The notes: generated by a model from the letters alone, not told the origin. A DNA stretch of 57,282 nt from JAGXQV01 sp964527565 (GCA_964527565.1 CAZGOY010000021.1:1-57282); one strand, 5' to 3'. Numbered from the stretch's first letter, positions 33,951-42,778 are shown. Numbers and translations are program-made.

Positions 33951-35252
33951 ATGATCCACGCTATTCACAAAACCGTCATCAAGCGACTGTTCGTCAGTTG
34001 GGTGCTGTTATCCCTGGCTGTCGGCAGTCTCACCCTCTATCTTGAAATGGAGGCCGCCGACGATGCCATCGTCGCCTTGGCGGTGCACGAATCCGAAACC
34101 TTCACCGGCGAAAACCTGCATCGCATCAATCAGGCCGGTGCCGACCTCAGCGCCCTGCGCGAGAAAGCCACCGAATTCCTCAAAAGCCATTTCGTGATCG
34201 TCGAGCTGTACAACCGCCAGAAGAAAAAAATCCTCGAAGAAGTCGAACCCGGCAAGGATAGCGTCGAACATGAACTGAAGAAGAATCCGCATTCCTTTCC
34301 GCTGGCCGATTCGCCCTTCTATCGCAAACTGCTGATCGGAGAGGCGGTTTTCGTGCAGGTGCTGCTACCGTTGCGTGAAAACGGCGCCATTGCCGGCTAT
34401 TTCGAGGGGGTCTACGAGGTGGATGAGCAGACCCTGCGCAGCATCCGCAACGGCGTGATCCACGCGCTGCTGCTGGTGGTGATCGTGGCGCTGGCAATGA
34501 CGGTGGTGCTCTATCCCATCATCATCCACCTCAACCGCGAACTGGTGCATTTCGCCACCAGCCTGCTGCGCGGCAACATCGAACTGATGGAAGTGCTGGG
34601 CGGCGCCATCGCCAAGCGCGATTCCGATACCAACACGCACAATTACCGCGTCACCATCTACGCCATCCGCCTGGCCGAAGCGGTCGGACTGGATAGCGCG
34701 CAGATCCGCACCCTGACGGCGGGTGCGTTTCTGCACGACGTGGGCAAGATCGGCATCAGCGACAACATCCTGCTCAAGCCCGGCAAGCTCACGGATGAGG
34801 AATTCGCCGTGATGCGCACCCACGTATTGCTCGGCGTCGATATTCTCAGCAAATCGTCGGCACTCGACATGGCGCGCGACGTGGTCGAATTCCACCACGA
34901 GAAATACGACGGCAGCGGCTACGTGCGCGGGCTGAAAGGCGAGGAAATCCCCCTCAACGCGCGCATTTTCGCCATCGTCGACGTGTTCGATGCCCTCACC
35001 TCACGGCGTCCCTACAAGGAACCCTTCCCTTTCGACAAGGCCATGGCCATTCTGCGCGAAGGCAGCGGCAAGCACTTCGACCCGGCGCTGCTGACCGCCT
35101 TCGACGGCATTGCGCGGGAATTGCACACCAGCGTCAGCAACCTGCCGGACAAGGAAGTGGAACGCCTGTTGAACGAATGCGTGTCCGCGCACTTCTTCAG
35201 CCGTTCCTACCTGGCGCAGTTCATGAAAAGGCACGTCAAATCGGCTTCGTAG
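33951..35252 (+). CDS. membrane HD-GYP domain protein (c-di-GMP phosphodiesterase family)
   Basis: The 433-residue protein has an N-terminal helix (LFVSWVLLSLAVGSLTLYL), a periplasmic sensor of about 130 residues, a second helix near 171-191, then an HD-GYP domain: HD in FLHDVGKIGI (262-263), HHEKYDGSGYVRGL (315-328), and metal ligands in DVFDALTS. The usual proline of the GYP triplet is valine. Family members hydrolyse c-di-GMP to GMP. The ATG follows AGGAG. It may control c-di-GMP for the MshE system upstream (inference). Confidence 0.9.
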   Translation: MIHAIHKTVIKRLFVSWVLLSLAVGSLTLYLEMEAADDAIVALAVHESETFTGENLHRINQAGADLSALREKATEFLKSHFVIVELYNRQKKKILEEVEPGKDSVEHELKKNPHSFPLADSPFYRKLLIGEAVFVQVLLPLRENGAIAGYFEGVYEVDEQTLRSIRNGVIHALLLVVIVALAMTVVLYPIIIHLNRELVHFATSLLRGNIELMEVLGGAIAKRDSDTNTHNYRVTIYAIRLAEAVGLDSAQIRTLTAGAFLHDVGKIGISDNILLKPGKLTDEEFAVMRTHVLLGVDILSKSSALDMARDVVEFHHEKYDGSGYVRGLKGEEIPLNARIFAIVDVFDALTSRRPYKEPFPFDKAMAILREGSGKHFDPALLTAFDGIARELHTSVSNLPDKEVERLLNECVSAHFFSRSYLAQFMKRHVKSAS

Positions 35253-35330
35253 GGACGCAACGATTAGGCGTGAATTGATGTGTCGTACGCTAATGCGTAC
35301 CGTAAATGCTTCTGTAACGGGAGAACCAAG

Positions 35331-35489
35331 ATGGCTACCCTCACCGCAAGCGAAGCACGCGCCAATCTGTACCGACTCATTGACCAAGCGGCTGAGTCAC
35401 ATCAGCCAATTCACATCGCCGGAAAGCGGACAAGTGCTGTGCTCCTGTCTACTGAAGATTGGGAAGCAATTCAGGAAACGCCATCTTAA
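35331..35489 (+). pseudogene. truncated Phd/YefM-family antitoxin
   Basis: These 52 residues begin MATLTASEARANLYRLIDQA and run to STEDWEAIQET, the N-terminal DNA-binding part of Phd/YefM antitoxins, then stop. Family members continue with LYLLSIPGMRESI; just downstream, TTGCTGTCTGGA in another frame resembles that LLSIPG segment. A frameshift has therefore removed the toxin-binding half. No RelE/YoeB partner follows. Confidence 0.75.
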
Positions 35490-35504
35490 ATTGCTGTCTG
35501 GAAA

Positions 35505-35750
35505 TTGGGGTCCACTATATACGTCGTTTCCACTCATGCCGCCGAGGAGCTTGAAGATGACAACCTCTCCATCCTTGATCTCGAAAACATCATCCTCACG
35601 GGGCAAATCACGGAACGCCAGCGCGACATCCAAACCCGTGAAAGCAAAATCGTTGTCTCCGGCATCACTCTCGACGGCAAGCCTGCTCAAGCCGTCGTCA
35701 AAGTCGGCTTCACCGGCAAACTCATCGTCATCACCGCTTATGCCCTCTGA
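35505..35750 (+). CDS. DUF4258-like small protein, possible toxin
   Basis: The 81-residue protein is read from TTG 35505. It contains the pattern STHAAEELEDDNLSILDLEN and GKPAQAVVKVGFTGKLIVITAY, like DUF4258 proteins that are paired with YgiT-type zinc-finger partners and have a BrnT/RelE-like fold. It overlaps the next gene by 11 bp. The upstream boundary merges with the decayed antitoxin, so the true start is unsure. A toxin role is inference from pairing. Confidence 0.65.
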   Translation: MGSTIYVVSTHAAEELEDDNLSILDLENIILTGQITERQRDIQTRESKIVVSGITLDGKPAQAVVKVGFTGKLIVITAYAL

Positions 35751-35991
35751 TCATCTCTGCGCTCACTGTGGCAGCCCGGCTGTCCAGATCAAGTATGTCA
35801 CTCGTAGCTTTGGCAAGGCCGCAGCCTTGTTGGTCATCGAGGCCATTCCGATGTACGCCTGCCACGACTGCGGAGAGTCCTATTTCTCGGCCCAGACTCT
35901 ACACGAAATCGAGCGCATCAAAACCCTCCGCAAGTCCATCGCCGTAAGCCGCCCAATTCCCGTTGCCGCTTTTCAGCCTGCCGCAGCCTAA
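35740..35991 (+). CDS. YgiT-type zinc-finger protein (putative antitoxin)
   Basis: The 83-residue protein has two CxxC pairs (CAHC at 7-10, CHDC near 41-44) and the YFSAQTLHEIERI helix of the MqsA/YgiT N-terminal domain. Unlike the protein at 1164 it lacks the HTH. It overlaps the DUF4258 gene, forming a two-gene unit. Its TAA stop lies inside GCCTAAC (35986-35992), an RYYYAAC core-site match, as in integron cassettes. Confidence 0.75.
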   Translation: MPSDHLCAHCGSPAVQIKYVTRSFGKAAALLVIEAIPMYACHDCGESYFSAQTLHEIERIKTLRKSIAVSRPIPVAAFQPAAA

Positions 35992-36021
35992 CGACGCCGT
36001 AGAAAACCCCGAATCGGAAAC
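35986..36021 (-). repeat. dispersed repeat R3, attC-like left end
   Basis: The reverse complement matches repeats at 103-137 and 698-732 over TTTTCTACRGCGTCGTTA and ends in GTTAGGC. On the plus strand it starts with GCCTAAC. A partial stem pairs AGAAAACC with GGTTTTCC about 30 bp downstream. No clear partner GTTRRRY box follows, so the site is probably degenerate. The rest of the gap to 36214 shows only the inverted repeat below. Confidence 0.5.
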
Positions 36022-36112
36022 AAAGGTGCCAGGCTCGGTTTTCCGAAGGTCGGCGCTGACGTGACGGCGAAAGTAGAGTCAGTGTAGCTTGGATGGAGCA
36101 TGGCGCAATTCA

Positions 36113-36197
36113 GGGGCGCCCGGCAAGGAAATCACTATGACCGCCCGTCGGATGCTCTACCTGCCCTTCTCTTGTTAATCATGCTGGCGGGCGCCCC
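36113..36197. repeat. 10-bp inverted repeat in the gap before the STAS gene
   Basis: GGGGCGCCCG (36113-36122) and CGGGCGCCCC (36188-36197) are perfect inverse complements 65 bp apart. The intervening DNA has no convincing gene. It lies beyond the 3' end of the STAS-like gene and may be a decayed element boundary. Confidence 0.4.
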
Positions 36198-36214
36198 CCG
36201 TTTAGGGGCCGGGT

Positions 36215-36562
36215 TCAAGTCTTGGTCGCCCACGCCCTTGCCTTGTCATAATCCTCGAACACCTGTATTCCGGCATCGACGAAGGCGCTGGATAGCCACG
36301 CCGTCCAGGCCAGCCAGCGGCTGTCGGTGACTACGGCGATTTTCCAGAAGTCGTACTGGTGCCGGTGGGCGAACTTGAAATCCTCCCAGGCTACGTCGAT
36401 GGTGAAGTCCGTCATGTCGCGCAAATCCAGCAGCACGTTGACGCGCCCCTGGAACTGGACGTGGTACAGGACGGCTTCTTCGAATTCCTTGACGTCTGCC
36501 AGGTTGAATTCGCCGAAAACGGCGGCGCTAACGAGGTTGTCCTGGTTTTCTATGGTGATCAT
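36215..36562 (-). CDS. SpoIIAA/STAS-like protein
   Basis: This 115-residue protein of the SpoIIAA-like family starts MITIENQDNLVSAAVFGEF. It has a middle strand RVNVLLDLRDMTDFTIDVAW and ends in an FEDYDKARAWA helix, typical for this lipid- or anion-binding STAS subgroup. It has no signal peptide. The start overlaps the 3' end of the DMT transporter gene by 35 bp, so both are probably transcribed together from 37.4 kb downward. Function unknown. Confidence 0.75.
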   Translation of the reverse strand: MITIENQDNLVSAAVFGEFNLADVKEFEEAVLYHVQFQGRVNVLLDLRDMTDFTIDVAWEDFKFAHRHQYDFWKIAVVTDSRWLAWTAWLSSAFVDAGIQVFEDYDKARAWATKT

Positions 36563-37439
36563 GGCGATTTTCCTGAATGGGGTTTTTATGCGCGGAAAGC
36601 GGGTTGCTGCGTGAAGCGATGATACCGGAAATCACGATCAGGGCGATGCCCAGCCAGCTGGAGAGGACGAGAATTTCCCCCCACAGGAGCATCCCCCACA
36701 GGCTGGCAAATATCACTGTGCTATACGCCAGGCTGCCGGCCACCAGCGTCTCGCCGTCGCGGTAGGCGTGCGTCATGGCCAGTTGCGCCAGCGTGGCGGT
36801 GGTGCCCAGGCCGAGTAGCAGCAATAAGTCTTCCAACCTGACGGAATGGAAGGTATGCAGCGCCATCCACAAACCGCCGCCCACGGTGCATAGCAGGGTG
36901 AAATAGAACACTACGCGCAGCGGCGGTTCCCCCGCCTGCCCGAGTTGCCTGACATTGAGATAGGCGATGCCGGCAAAAAAGCCGGAAGTCAGCCCCATCA
37001 GCCCGGCGGCGAGCTGGTCCTGGTGCCAGGTCGGGCGCAACAGCAGCACCACGCCGACGAATCCCAGCGCGATGCCGAGAAATAGCGGCAGGCGCAAGCG
37101 CTCGCGCAACACCAGCGTGCTCAGAAAGGCCAGGAACAGGGGGGAAGTGTAGTTGAGCGTCATCGCCGTAGCCAACGGCAGTGCGCCGATGGCGTAAAAG
37201 AACAGCATCAGCGCGACGAAACCCGAAAGGCCGCGCCACAAATGCATCTTCCAGCAGCGTGTCGCCAGCGGCAAGCCTTGCAGGCGCGCAATGAGGAAAA
37301 TCACCAGCAGTCCGAACAGGGAACGGTAGAACACCAGTTCCGCGCTGGAGAAATGCTGCGCGCCAAGCTTGACGAACACGCCCATGCAGCCGAACAGGAA
37401 GCCGGCTACCACCATCCAGCCGGATTTCAACGACGGCAA
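36528..37439 (-). CDS. EamA/DMT-superfamily transporter
   Basis: The roughly 303-residue protein has about ten hydrophobic helices in two EamA halves (LNYTSPLFLAFLSTLVLRER in the first). It is most like RhaT/YdcZ-type exporters of unknown substrate. The start is probably TTG 37439 behind GAGGGG, since the longer frame upstream runs into the kinase gene; an internal ATG at MVVAGFLFG is the alternative. Confidence 0.82.
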   Translation of the reverse strand: MPSLKSGWMVVAGFLFGCMGVFVKLGAQHFSSAELVFYRSLFGLLVIFLIARLQGLPLATRCWKMHLWRGLSGFVALMLFFYAIGALPLATAMTLNYTSPLFLAFLSTLVLRERLRLPLFLGIALGFVGVVLLLRPTWHQDQLAAGLMGLTSGFFAGIAYLNVRQLGQAGEPPLRVVFYFTLLCTVGGGLWMALHTFHSVRLEDLLLLLGLGTTATLAQLAMTHAYRDGETLVAGSLAYSTVIFASLWGMLLWGEILVLSSWLGIALIVISGIIASRSNPLSAHKNPIQENRHDHHRKPGQPR

Positions 37440-37453
37440 TCTGCCCCTCAACT

Positions 37454-39652
37454 TCAGCGCAGCAAGCGCACCAACTCGCGGGCCTTGGGGTGCCCCTGCG
37501 CGGCGGCGTGCTCCAGCCATTTGACGCTTTCGGCGCGGTCCGCCCTGAGCTTGAGATTGTCCTCGCGCAGATAGGCGATGCCGAGGCGGAATTGTGCCTC
37601 TGCCTGCTCGCCTTCAGCGGCCTTGCGATACCACTCAACCGCCTTGCCGGTGTCCATCTCCACGCCGTCTCCGCGTTCCAGCATTTGCGCCAGCTTGAGG
37701 GCGGCAACCGGATTGCCGCGTTCAGCGGCTTTGCCGTACCACTGAAAAGCCATATTCTTGTCGGCGGGAATGCGCTTGCCCTCCTCGAACAGGGTGGCGA
37801 TGCGCATCGGCGTTTGCAGGTCGTCAGGCTGGTCGTAGTGTTCGTATAGCGGCAGGGACACTGAATAGAATTCGTGTTCCCAGGCAACGTCCGCCGCCTT
37901 GAAGGCCCACTCGCGCACCAGCACTTCGTTCTGCGACAGGTACACCGCGCTGCTCGCCAGCACGGTCAGAAGCAGCAGCCAGGTCAACATCACGGCGTGG
38001 CCGCGCCGCCGTTCTTCCTCGCGGAAGACGGATACCTCCGGGTAATCGTCGGTATCGCCGCTGCGTAACTGCGAAAAGGTGGTTTTGGGCGACGACACTG
38101 CCGCACTGCGCCCCTGTACGGCCAGCGTGCGCGTGGCCTCGCTCGCGCCCGCATGAATTCCGCCCACCTGCTTTGTGCCATCATGCGGGTTGAGCGAAGT
38201 CAGGGCGCGCTGCCAGTCTTCGATGGTCTGTGGCCGTTTTTTCTCGTCGCTTTGCAGCGCCCAGTCCACCGCGCGCAGGAATTTATCGGAATAACGCCCC
38301 TTGCCCGCTTCACCAGCACTGAGCATGGTGTCTTTTTTTACCCGGCTGGCGGCCTCGGGCGGCGCCTTGCCGGTAATAGCTTTGTAGAGGACCGCGCCGA
38401 AAGCGTAGATGTCCGACCACGGCCCCTGGCAACCATCTGTGAAATATTGCTCGAAGGGCGCATAGCCGGGAGTGACGATGGCCGTCATGTTCTGATCCTT
38501 GCCGTGCATTTGCGCGCGCGCCGCGCCGAAATCCAGTAGCACCGGGCTGCCGTCACTGCGCCGGATATAAATATTGCCGGGCTTGATGTCGCGATGCAGA
38601 AACCCTTCGTCGTGCATCACCTTGAGGCCGTCCAGCAAGGGAAAAAGAATGCCTTGCAGCCAGGCTTCATCCGGCGGCGCGCCGAGTTTCTTGAGCTTTT
38701 CGTCGAGGCTCTCGCCGTCTTCGTACTGCATCATCATGTAAGCGGTGCCGTTGGCTTCGAAAAAGCGCAGCACGCGCACGATGTTGGGATGGTTGAAGCG
38801 CGCCAGCAGGCGGGCTTCCTGCAAGAAACGGTCAAGGCCCCAGTAATAGGTTTCCTCGCAATCGGAGGACTTGGGCAACACGTTGAGCGCGGCGTCGCGT
38901 ACCGCCAGTTCATTGGGCAGGTATTCCTTGATGGCAACCCGCAGATTGAGCGTGGTGTCGCGCCCCAGGTAGGTAATACCGAAACCACCCACCCCCAGCA
39001 CCTTGTCGACGACGTACTCATGGATCTGGTAGCCAGCGGGCAGGGCATTCAGGTATTCGGCCTTTTTCTGCGGCGCCCCCGCAGCCGGTGCGAGGTGCGT
39101 CACACCGACAGCTTCCGTCGCCACCTGCGTCCGTCCCTGCGGCGCAATCTGGGTGGCGCCCGCTTGAGCCAGCACGGTGGCGGCTGCCGGGTCAACCTGG
39201 CCGGGCTGAGCGATGCGGGTGGCCGCGCCGACTTGCGCGGGCTGGGCGATGCGGGTAGCCGCCCCCCCCGGCCTGGCGGCAAACAATTGCTGAGCGGGTT
39301 CGAGCAGGCGGCTTTTCGAACAGGCGTCTTCCATGCCGCTATCCAGCGCCGCCTGCAGGGTATCGAAAAACTGTTTTTTTAGTGCGGGGTCGGCAACTCG
39401 TGCAAGCACCGCCAGATTGGCGTCGAATTTTTCCAGCAGCGTGGCCGGTTCATCGATATTTTTCTTGGTCTCGGCCAACAGGGTTTGCAGCGTAAATCCG
39501 AGCGGCTGCGCGGCGTGCTCCTCCGCTACTTCGCCGAATTGCTTGAGAAACAGGCGGATAGTGCCGTCATCCTTGAAATTGGGCACCAGCAGGGAAGCGA
39601 TGACCAGATTTTCAAAATAAGCTTGGACGTGTCGGGGGTCGTCGATCTTCAT
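37454..39652 (-). CDS. membrane Ser/Thr protein kinase with Sel1 repeats
   Basis: The 732-residue Hanks-type kinase has an N-terminal helical region (1-125), then a linker (131-188) with six short threonine repeats of the form TxI/V/L-A (ATRIAQP twice, TVLAQ, TQIAPQ, TQVATE, THLAP). Its kinase domain (about 208-490) has G-loop GVGGFG, catalytic lysine in VAIKEYL, HRDIKPGN and DFGAA. A membrane helix (MLTWLLLLTVLASSAVYLS) and about three periplasmic Sel1-like repeats follow. The AP-E region reads GYAPFEQY, typical of this subfamily. ATG 39652 is chosen by length; a longer frame upstream has no family match. No phosphatase is adjacent. Confidence 0.88.
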   Translation of the reverse strand: MKIDDPRHVQAYFENLVIASLLVPNFKDDGTIRLFLKQFGEVAEEHAAQPLGFTLQTLLAETKKNIDEPATLLEKFDANLAVLARVADPALKKQFFDTLQAALDSGMEDACSKSRLLEPAQQLFAARPGGAATRIAQPAQVGAATRIAQPGQVDPAAATVLAQAGATQIAPQGRTQVATEAVGVTHLAPAAGAPQKKAEYLNALPAGYQIHEYVVDKVLGVGGFGITYLGRDTTLNLRVAIKEYLPNELAVRDAALNVLPKSSDCEETYYWGLDRFLQEARLLARFNHPNIVRVLRFFEANGTAYMMMQYEDGESLDEKLKKLGAPPDEAWLQGILFPLLDGLKVMHDEGFLHRDIKPGNIYIRRSDGSPVLLDFGAARAQMHGKDQNMTAIVTPGYAPFEQYFTDGCQGPWSDIYAFGAVLYKAITGKAPPEAASRVKKDTMLSAGEAGKGRYSDKFLRAVDWALQSDEKKRPQTIEDWQRALTSLNPHDGTKQVGGIHAGASEATRTLAVQGRSAAVSSPKTTFSQLRSGDTDDYPEVSVFREEERRRGHAVMLTWLLLLTVLASSAVYLSQNEVLVREWAFKAADVAWEHEFYSVSLPLYEHYDQPDDLQTPMRIATLFEEGKRIPADKNMAFQWYGKAAERGNPVAALKLAQMLERGDGVEMDTGKAVEWYRKAAEGEQAEAQFRLGIAYLREDNLKLRADRAESVKWLEHAAAQGHPKARELVRLLR

Positions 39653-39848
39653 CGGGTGGCAGTTGAAAAAGTTACGGTTTGTCAGTGCATCCAAGCCAGT
39701 GGCGGCTAGTTTAGTGGCAAACCCGGCGGGAAACAATTTTCCCGGCAAAAAATATCTGTTATGCACTCATAAATAATTGCGATTGCAGCATTTTGTCATT
39801 TTGATATATTAGGAAACACTGATATTTTTTCTGGAGGCAAAGTCTGCC

Positions 39849-40187
39849 ATGCTGACCCCCAATCCTTATGGGTTCTGTGAAATCGACAGCAGTGGCCTGA
39901 TGGCGCTGATGGAGGCTGGTGATGTGGCATTGATTGACGTGCGCAGCGAAAATGAGGTTGCTTACGGCATGATTGCGGGCGCGCGCCACGTCCCCCTGCA
40001 CCTGCTGCCGATCAGGGCCAGCGAGATGAACAAGGGGATTCCCCACGTCTTCTATTGCCGTAGCGGGGCGCGTTCCGCGCAGGCGTGCGCTTTTATGGCG
40101 GCCCAGGGGCATGGCAAAAGCATCAACTTGCAGGGCGGTGTCATGGCCTGGGTGCAATCTGGACGAGGGCTGGCGCAGGCCGCCTGA
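39849..40187 (+). CDS. rhodanese-domain protein
   Basis: The 112-residue single-domain rhodanese has the active-site loop CRSGARS with the persulfide-forming cysteine near residue 70, preceded by LIDVRSENE. It transfers sulfane sulfur, and here is followed by tusA and dsrE2, the genes with which it forms a sulfur relay in sulfur oxidisers. It is cytosolic, with no signal peptide. Confidence 0.9.
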   Translation: MLTPNPYGFCEIDSSGLMALMEAGDVALIDVRSENEVAYGMIAGARHVPLHLLPIRASEMNKGIPHVFYCRSGARSAQACAFMAAQGHGKSINLQGGVMAWVQSGRGLAQAA

Positions 40188-40310
40188 CCCGGCGGAACGG
40201 AAAATTTTCCAATCGGGATTGTTGGCAGTCCGGCATGGCCGGTTGCAATCTCGGCGGGGCTGTATTATAAAGACCCATTTTCAACCAACCGATATTGAGG
40301 AGCTTGTGAA

Positions 40311-40538
40311 ATGAATTTCGACAAAGAACTGGATGCCCGCGGCCTGAACTGCCCCCTGCCTATCCTGCGCACCAAGAAGTCCCTGGCTGAATTGACTGCC
40401 GGTCAAGTGCTCAAGGTGATCGCCACCGATCCAGGTTCCGTCAAGGACATGCAGGCATTCGCCAAGCAGACCGGCAACGAGCTGCTGTCTTCCGCTGAAG
40501 CGGGCGGCGAATTCATGTTCTTCCTGAAGAAGAAATAA
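40311..40538 (+). CDS. tusA: TusA-family sulfurtransferase
   Basis: The 75-residue protein has the CPxP sulfur-carrier motif (LNCPLPILRTK, cysteine near residue 14) and the typical ATDPGSVKDMQAFAKQTGNE region. It accepts persulfide sulfur from rhodanese or DsrE-type proteins and passes it to oxidation or biosynthesis enzymes. It has a strong GAGGAG-like ribosome-binding site. Its neighbours suggest the dissimilatory role rather than tRNA thiolation. Confidence 0.92.
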   Translation: MNFDKELDARGLNCPLPILRTKKSLAELTAGQVLKVIATDPGSVKDMQAFAKQTGNELLSSAEAGGEFMFFLKKK

Positions 40539-40601
40539 TTCGGCAACACACAATAACAATAACTGTTCCGCGACAACCAACTCGCAACCGGGAGGATAAC
40601 G

Positions 40602-41108
40602 ATGAGCAAGAAACTGGCGATTATTGCCACCAAGGGTACGCTCGACTGGGCTTACCCGCCCTACATCCTGGCTTCCACTGCTGCTGCGCTGGGCTATGAA
40701 GTGCAGGTGTTCTTCACCTTCTACGGTCTACAGCTGGTACGCAAGGATTTGAGCGGCCTCAAGGTCAGTCCGCTGGGCAACCCCGGCATGCCGATGAAAA
40801 TGCCGTTTGGCCCCAAGTGGTTCCGCGACATCAACTGGAACATCCCCAACGTCATCCAGGCCAACGTGCCGGGATTCGAGACGCTGGCGACTTCCCTGAT
40901 GAAGCAGACCATCAAGAACAACGGTGTGGCCACCATCGCCGAATTGCGTGAACTGTGCCAGGAAGCCGAAGTGAAGTTCATCGCCTGCCAGATGACCGTC
41001 GAACTGTTCGGTTTCCAGCACAGCGATTTCATAGACGGCCTGGAATTCGCCGGTGCCGCAATGTTCTTCGACTTTGCCGGCGAATCGGACATTTGCCTGT
41101 ATATCTAA
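40602..41108 (+). CDS. DsrE2-family sulfurtransferase
   Basis: The 168-residue DsrE/DsrF-like protein of the DsrE2 type has a Rossmann-like start (KLAIIATKGTLDWAYPPYIL), a hydrophobic stretch, and the cysteine segment KFIACQMTVELFGF in which the conserved cysteine carries sulfur. Together with rhodanese and TusA it forms the conserved rhd-tusA-dsrE2 unit of sulfur oxidisers. An intrinsic terminator follows at 41142-41170. Confidence 0.9.
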   Translation: MSKKLAIIATKGTLDWAYPPYILASTAAALGYEVQVFFTFYGLQLVRKDLSGLKVSPLGNPGMPMKMPFGPKWFRDINWNIPNVIQANVPGFETLATSLMKQTIKNNGVATIAELRELCQEAEVKFIACQMTVELFGFQHSDFIDGLEFAGAAMFFDFAGESDICLYI

Positions 41109-41141
41109 GTTTCATCCGCATGAACCCCGTGCGCATGACGA

Positions 41142-41170
41142 GGCAGACCACACAATGGTCTGCCTTTTTT
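41142..41170 (+). terminator. intrinsic terminator after dsrE2
   Basis: GGCAGACC (41142-41149) and GGTCTGCC (41157-41164) form a perfect 8-bp stem with a 7-nt loop followed by TTTTTT. It closes the rhodanese-tusA-dsrE2 unit. Confidence 0.92.
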
Positions 41171-41315
41171 GTCTCCGGCGCCGAAGCCGCCAAGGCACTC
41201 CCACAGAAAACATCAATTTTCTTGCACTATCACCCAACTTATGTAACATTTCCGGTAACCCGAGAGGGCGAAAAAAACAGACCGGCAACACCATCCATCT
41301 AGGAGGAACACCCCT

Positions 41316-42743
41316 ATGCAACTTAAAACCTTGACACGCATGCTGGCAGTTGCCGGCCTGACTCTTCCCGGCGTGGCGCTGGCTACCAACGGCATGAACA
41401 TGGAAGGTTACGGCCCGATTGCCTCCGGCATGGGCGGTGCTTCCATGGCCTACGACAACGGCACGGCGGCGATGATGAACAACCCCGCGACACTGGCGCT
41501 TGCTCCTCAGGGCGGCCGCCTCGACTTGGCGGTGGGCATGCTGGGCCCGGACGTCAGCGCAAAAATGAACGGCATGCCTGATGCCAACTCCGGCGGCGAT
41601 GCCTACTACATGCCGGCGCTGGGCTACTCGAAAAAGCAGGGCGCTCTGTCTTACGGCGTCGGTGTTTTCGCACAGGGTGGCATGGGTACGGAATACTCCG
41701 GCAATAGCCTGATGAGCGCCGGTTCCGGCTTGACGACCCGCTCTGAAGTCGGCGTCGGACGTTTCCTGGTGCCGCTGTCGTATGAAGTCAGCCCGGCCCT
41801 CAGCATCGGCGGCTCGATCGACTTGGTGTGGGCCGGCATGGATCTGCAAATGGCCATGGGCGGCGCCCAGTTCATGGACATGATGCCGAGAACCATGAAT
41901 CCGATGGCCACCAACGCAGGCGGCACGGTTTCCGGTAGCATGGTCAACGCCTTTGGCGGCATGATGCAGGCGGGCCAGCTCAACATGGCTAATCCGGTCG
42001 GTTGGGGCTACTTCAATTTCTCCAACGACAACGATTTCACCGGCAAGGCCAACGCCACCGGCTTCGCCGGAAAAATCGGCATGGTCTACAAGGTCAGCCC
42101 GCAACTCACCTTCGGCGCCACCTACCACACCAAGACTGATCTAGGCGACCTCGAAGCCAGCGGCGCCTCGGTGGCTTTCAACGTCAACATGAACGGCGGC
42201 ATGGGTAACCAGACCATCACGGTGCCCGGCAAGATCAGCGTGCGCAATTTCCAGTGGCCGGAAACCTATGGTTTTGGCTTGGCTTTCAAGGCCAACGATC
42301 AGTTGATGCTGGCTGCCGACTACAAGCGTATCGGCTGGGAAAGCGTGATGAAGAACTTCAGCATGACTTTCACCGCAGACGCTGCCCAGACCGGCATGGC
42401 CGCCGGTTTTGCCAATACCTCGCTTGACGCCACCATGTACCAGAACTGGAAGGATCAGGACGTCTTCATGCTGGGTGCCGCCTACAAGGCCACCAGCGAA
42501 CTGACCCTGCGCGGCGGCGTCAACCTGGCCAATAACCCGGTGCCCGATGCCACCCTGAACGCCCTGTTCCCGGCTATCGTCAAGAATCATTACATGGTGG
42601 GCGCAGGCTATGTCCTGAACAAGGCGGCCAGCGTGAACTTCTCCTTCACTTATGCGCCGGAAGTGACCGCCACCGCCGGCAGCACGGTGGTTTCCAGCCA
42701 CAGCCAAAACAGCTGGCAGTTGATGTACAGCCAGCGCTTCTGA
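41316..42743 (+). CDS. FadL/OMPP1-family outer-membrane transporter
   Basis: The 475-residue exported beta-barrel has a signal peptide ending VALA before TNGMNMEGYG, an N-terminal hatch (GMGGASMAYDNGTAAMMNNP) and a C-terminal strand ending YSQRF with terminal aromatic residue. Family members carry hydrophobic molecules across the outer membrane. It is preceded by AGGAGG. In this sulfur context a hydrophobic sulfur or hydrocarbon substrate is conceivable but unproven. A terminator follows at 42779-42807. Confidence 0.88.
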   Translation: MQLKTLTRMLAVAGLTLPGVALATNGMNMEGYGPIASGMGGASMAYDNGTAAMMNNPATLALAPQGGRLDLAVGMLGPDVSAKMNGMPDANSGGDAYYMPALGYSKKQGALSYGVGVFAQGGMGTEYSGNSLMSAGSGLTTRSEVGVGRFLVPLSYEVSPALSIGGSIDLVWAGMDLQMAMGGAQFMDMMPRTMNPMATNAGGTVSGSMVNAFGGMMQAGQLNMANPVGWGYFNFSNDNDFTGKANATGFAGKIGMVYKVSPQLTFGATYHTKTDLGDLEASGASVAFNVNMNGGMGNQTITVPGKISVRNFQWPETYGFGLAFKANDQLMLAADYKRIGWESVMKNFSMTFTADAAQTGMAAGFANTSLDATMYQNWKDQDVFMLGAAYKATSELTLRGGVNLANNPVPDATLNALFPAIVKNHYMVGAGYVLNKAASVNFSFTYAPEVTATAGSTVVSSHSQNSWQLMYSQRF

Positions 42744-42778
42744 TGCGCTGCTTTTCATGAAGCAAACGTAACCCATCG

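Noticed and set aside
36100..36330. A 76-aa plus-strand frame before the STAS gene
   Set aside because: It is basic and repetitive in its second half, overlaps the STAS gene antisense, and has no family match; only the inverted repeat in this area was kept.
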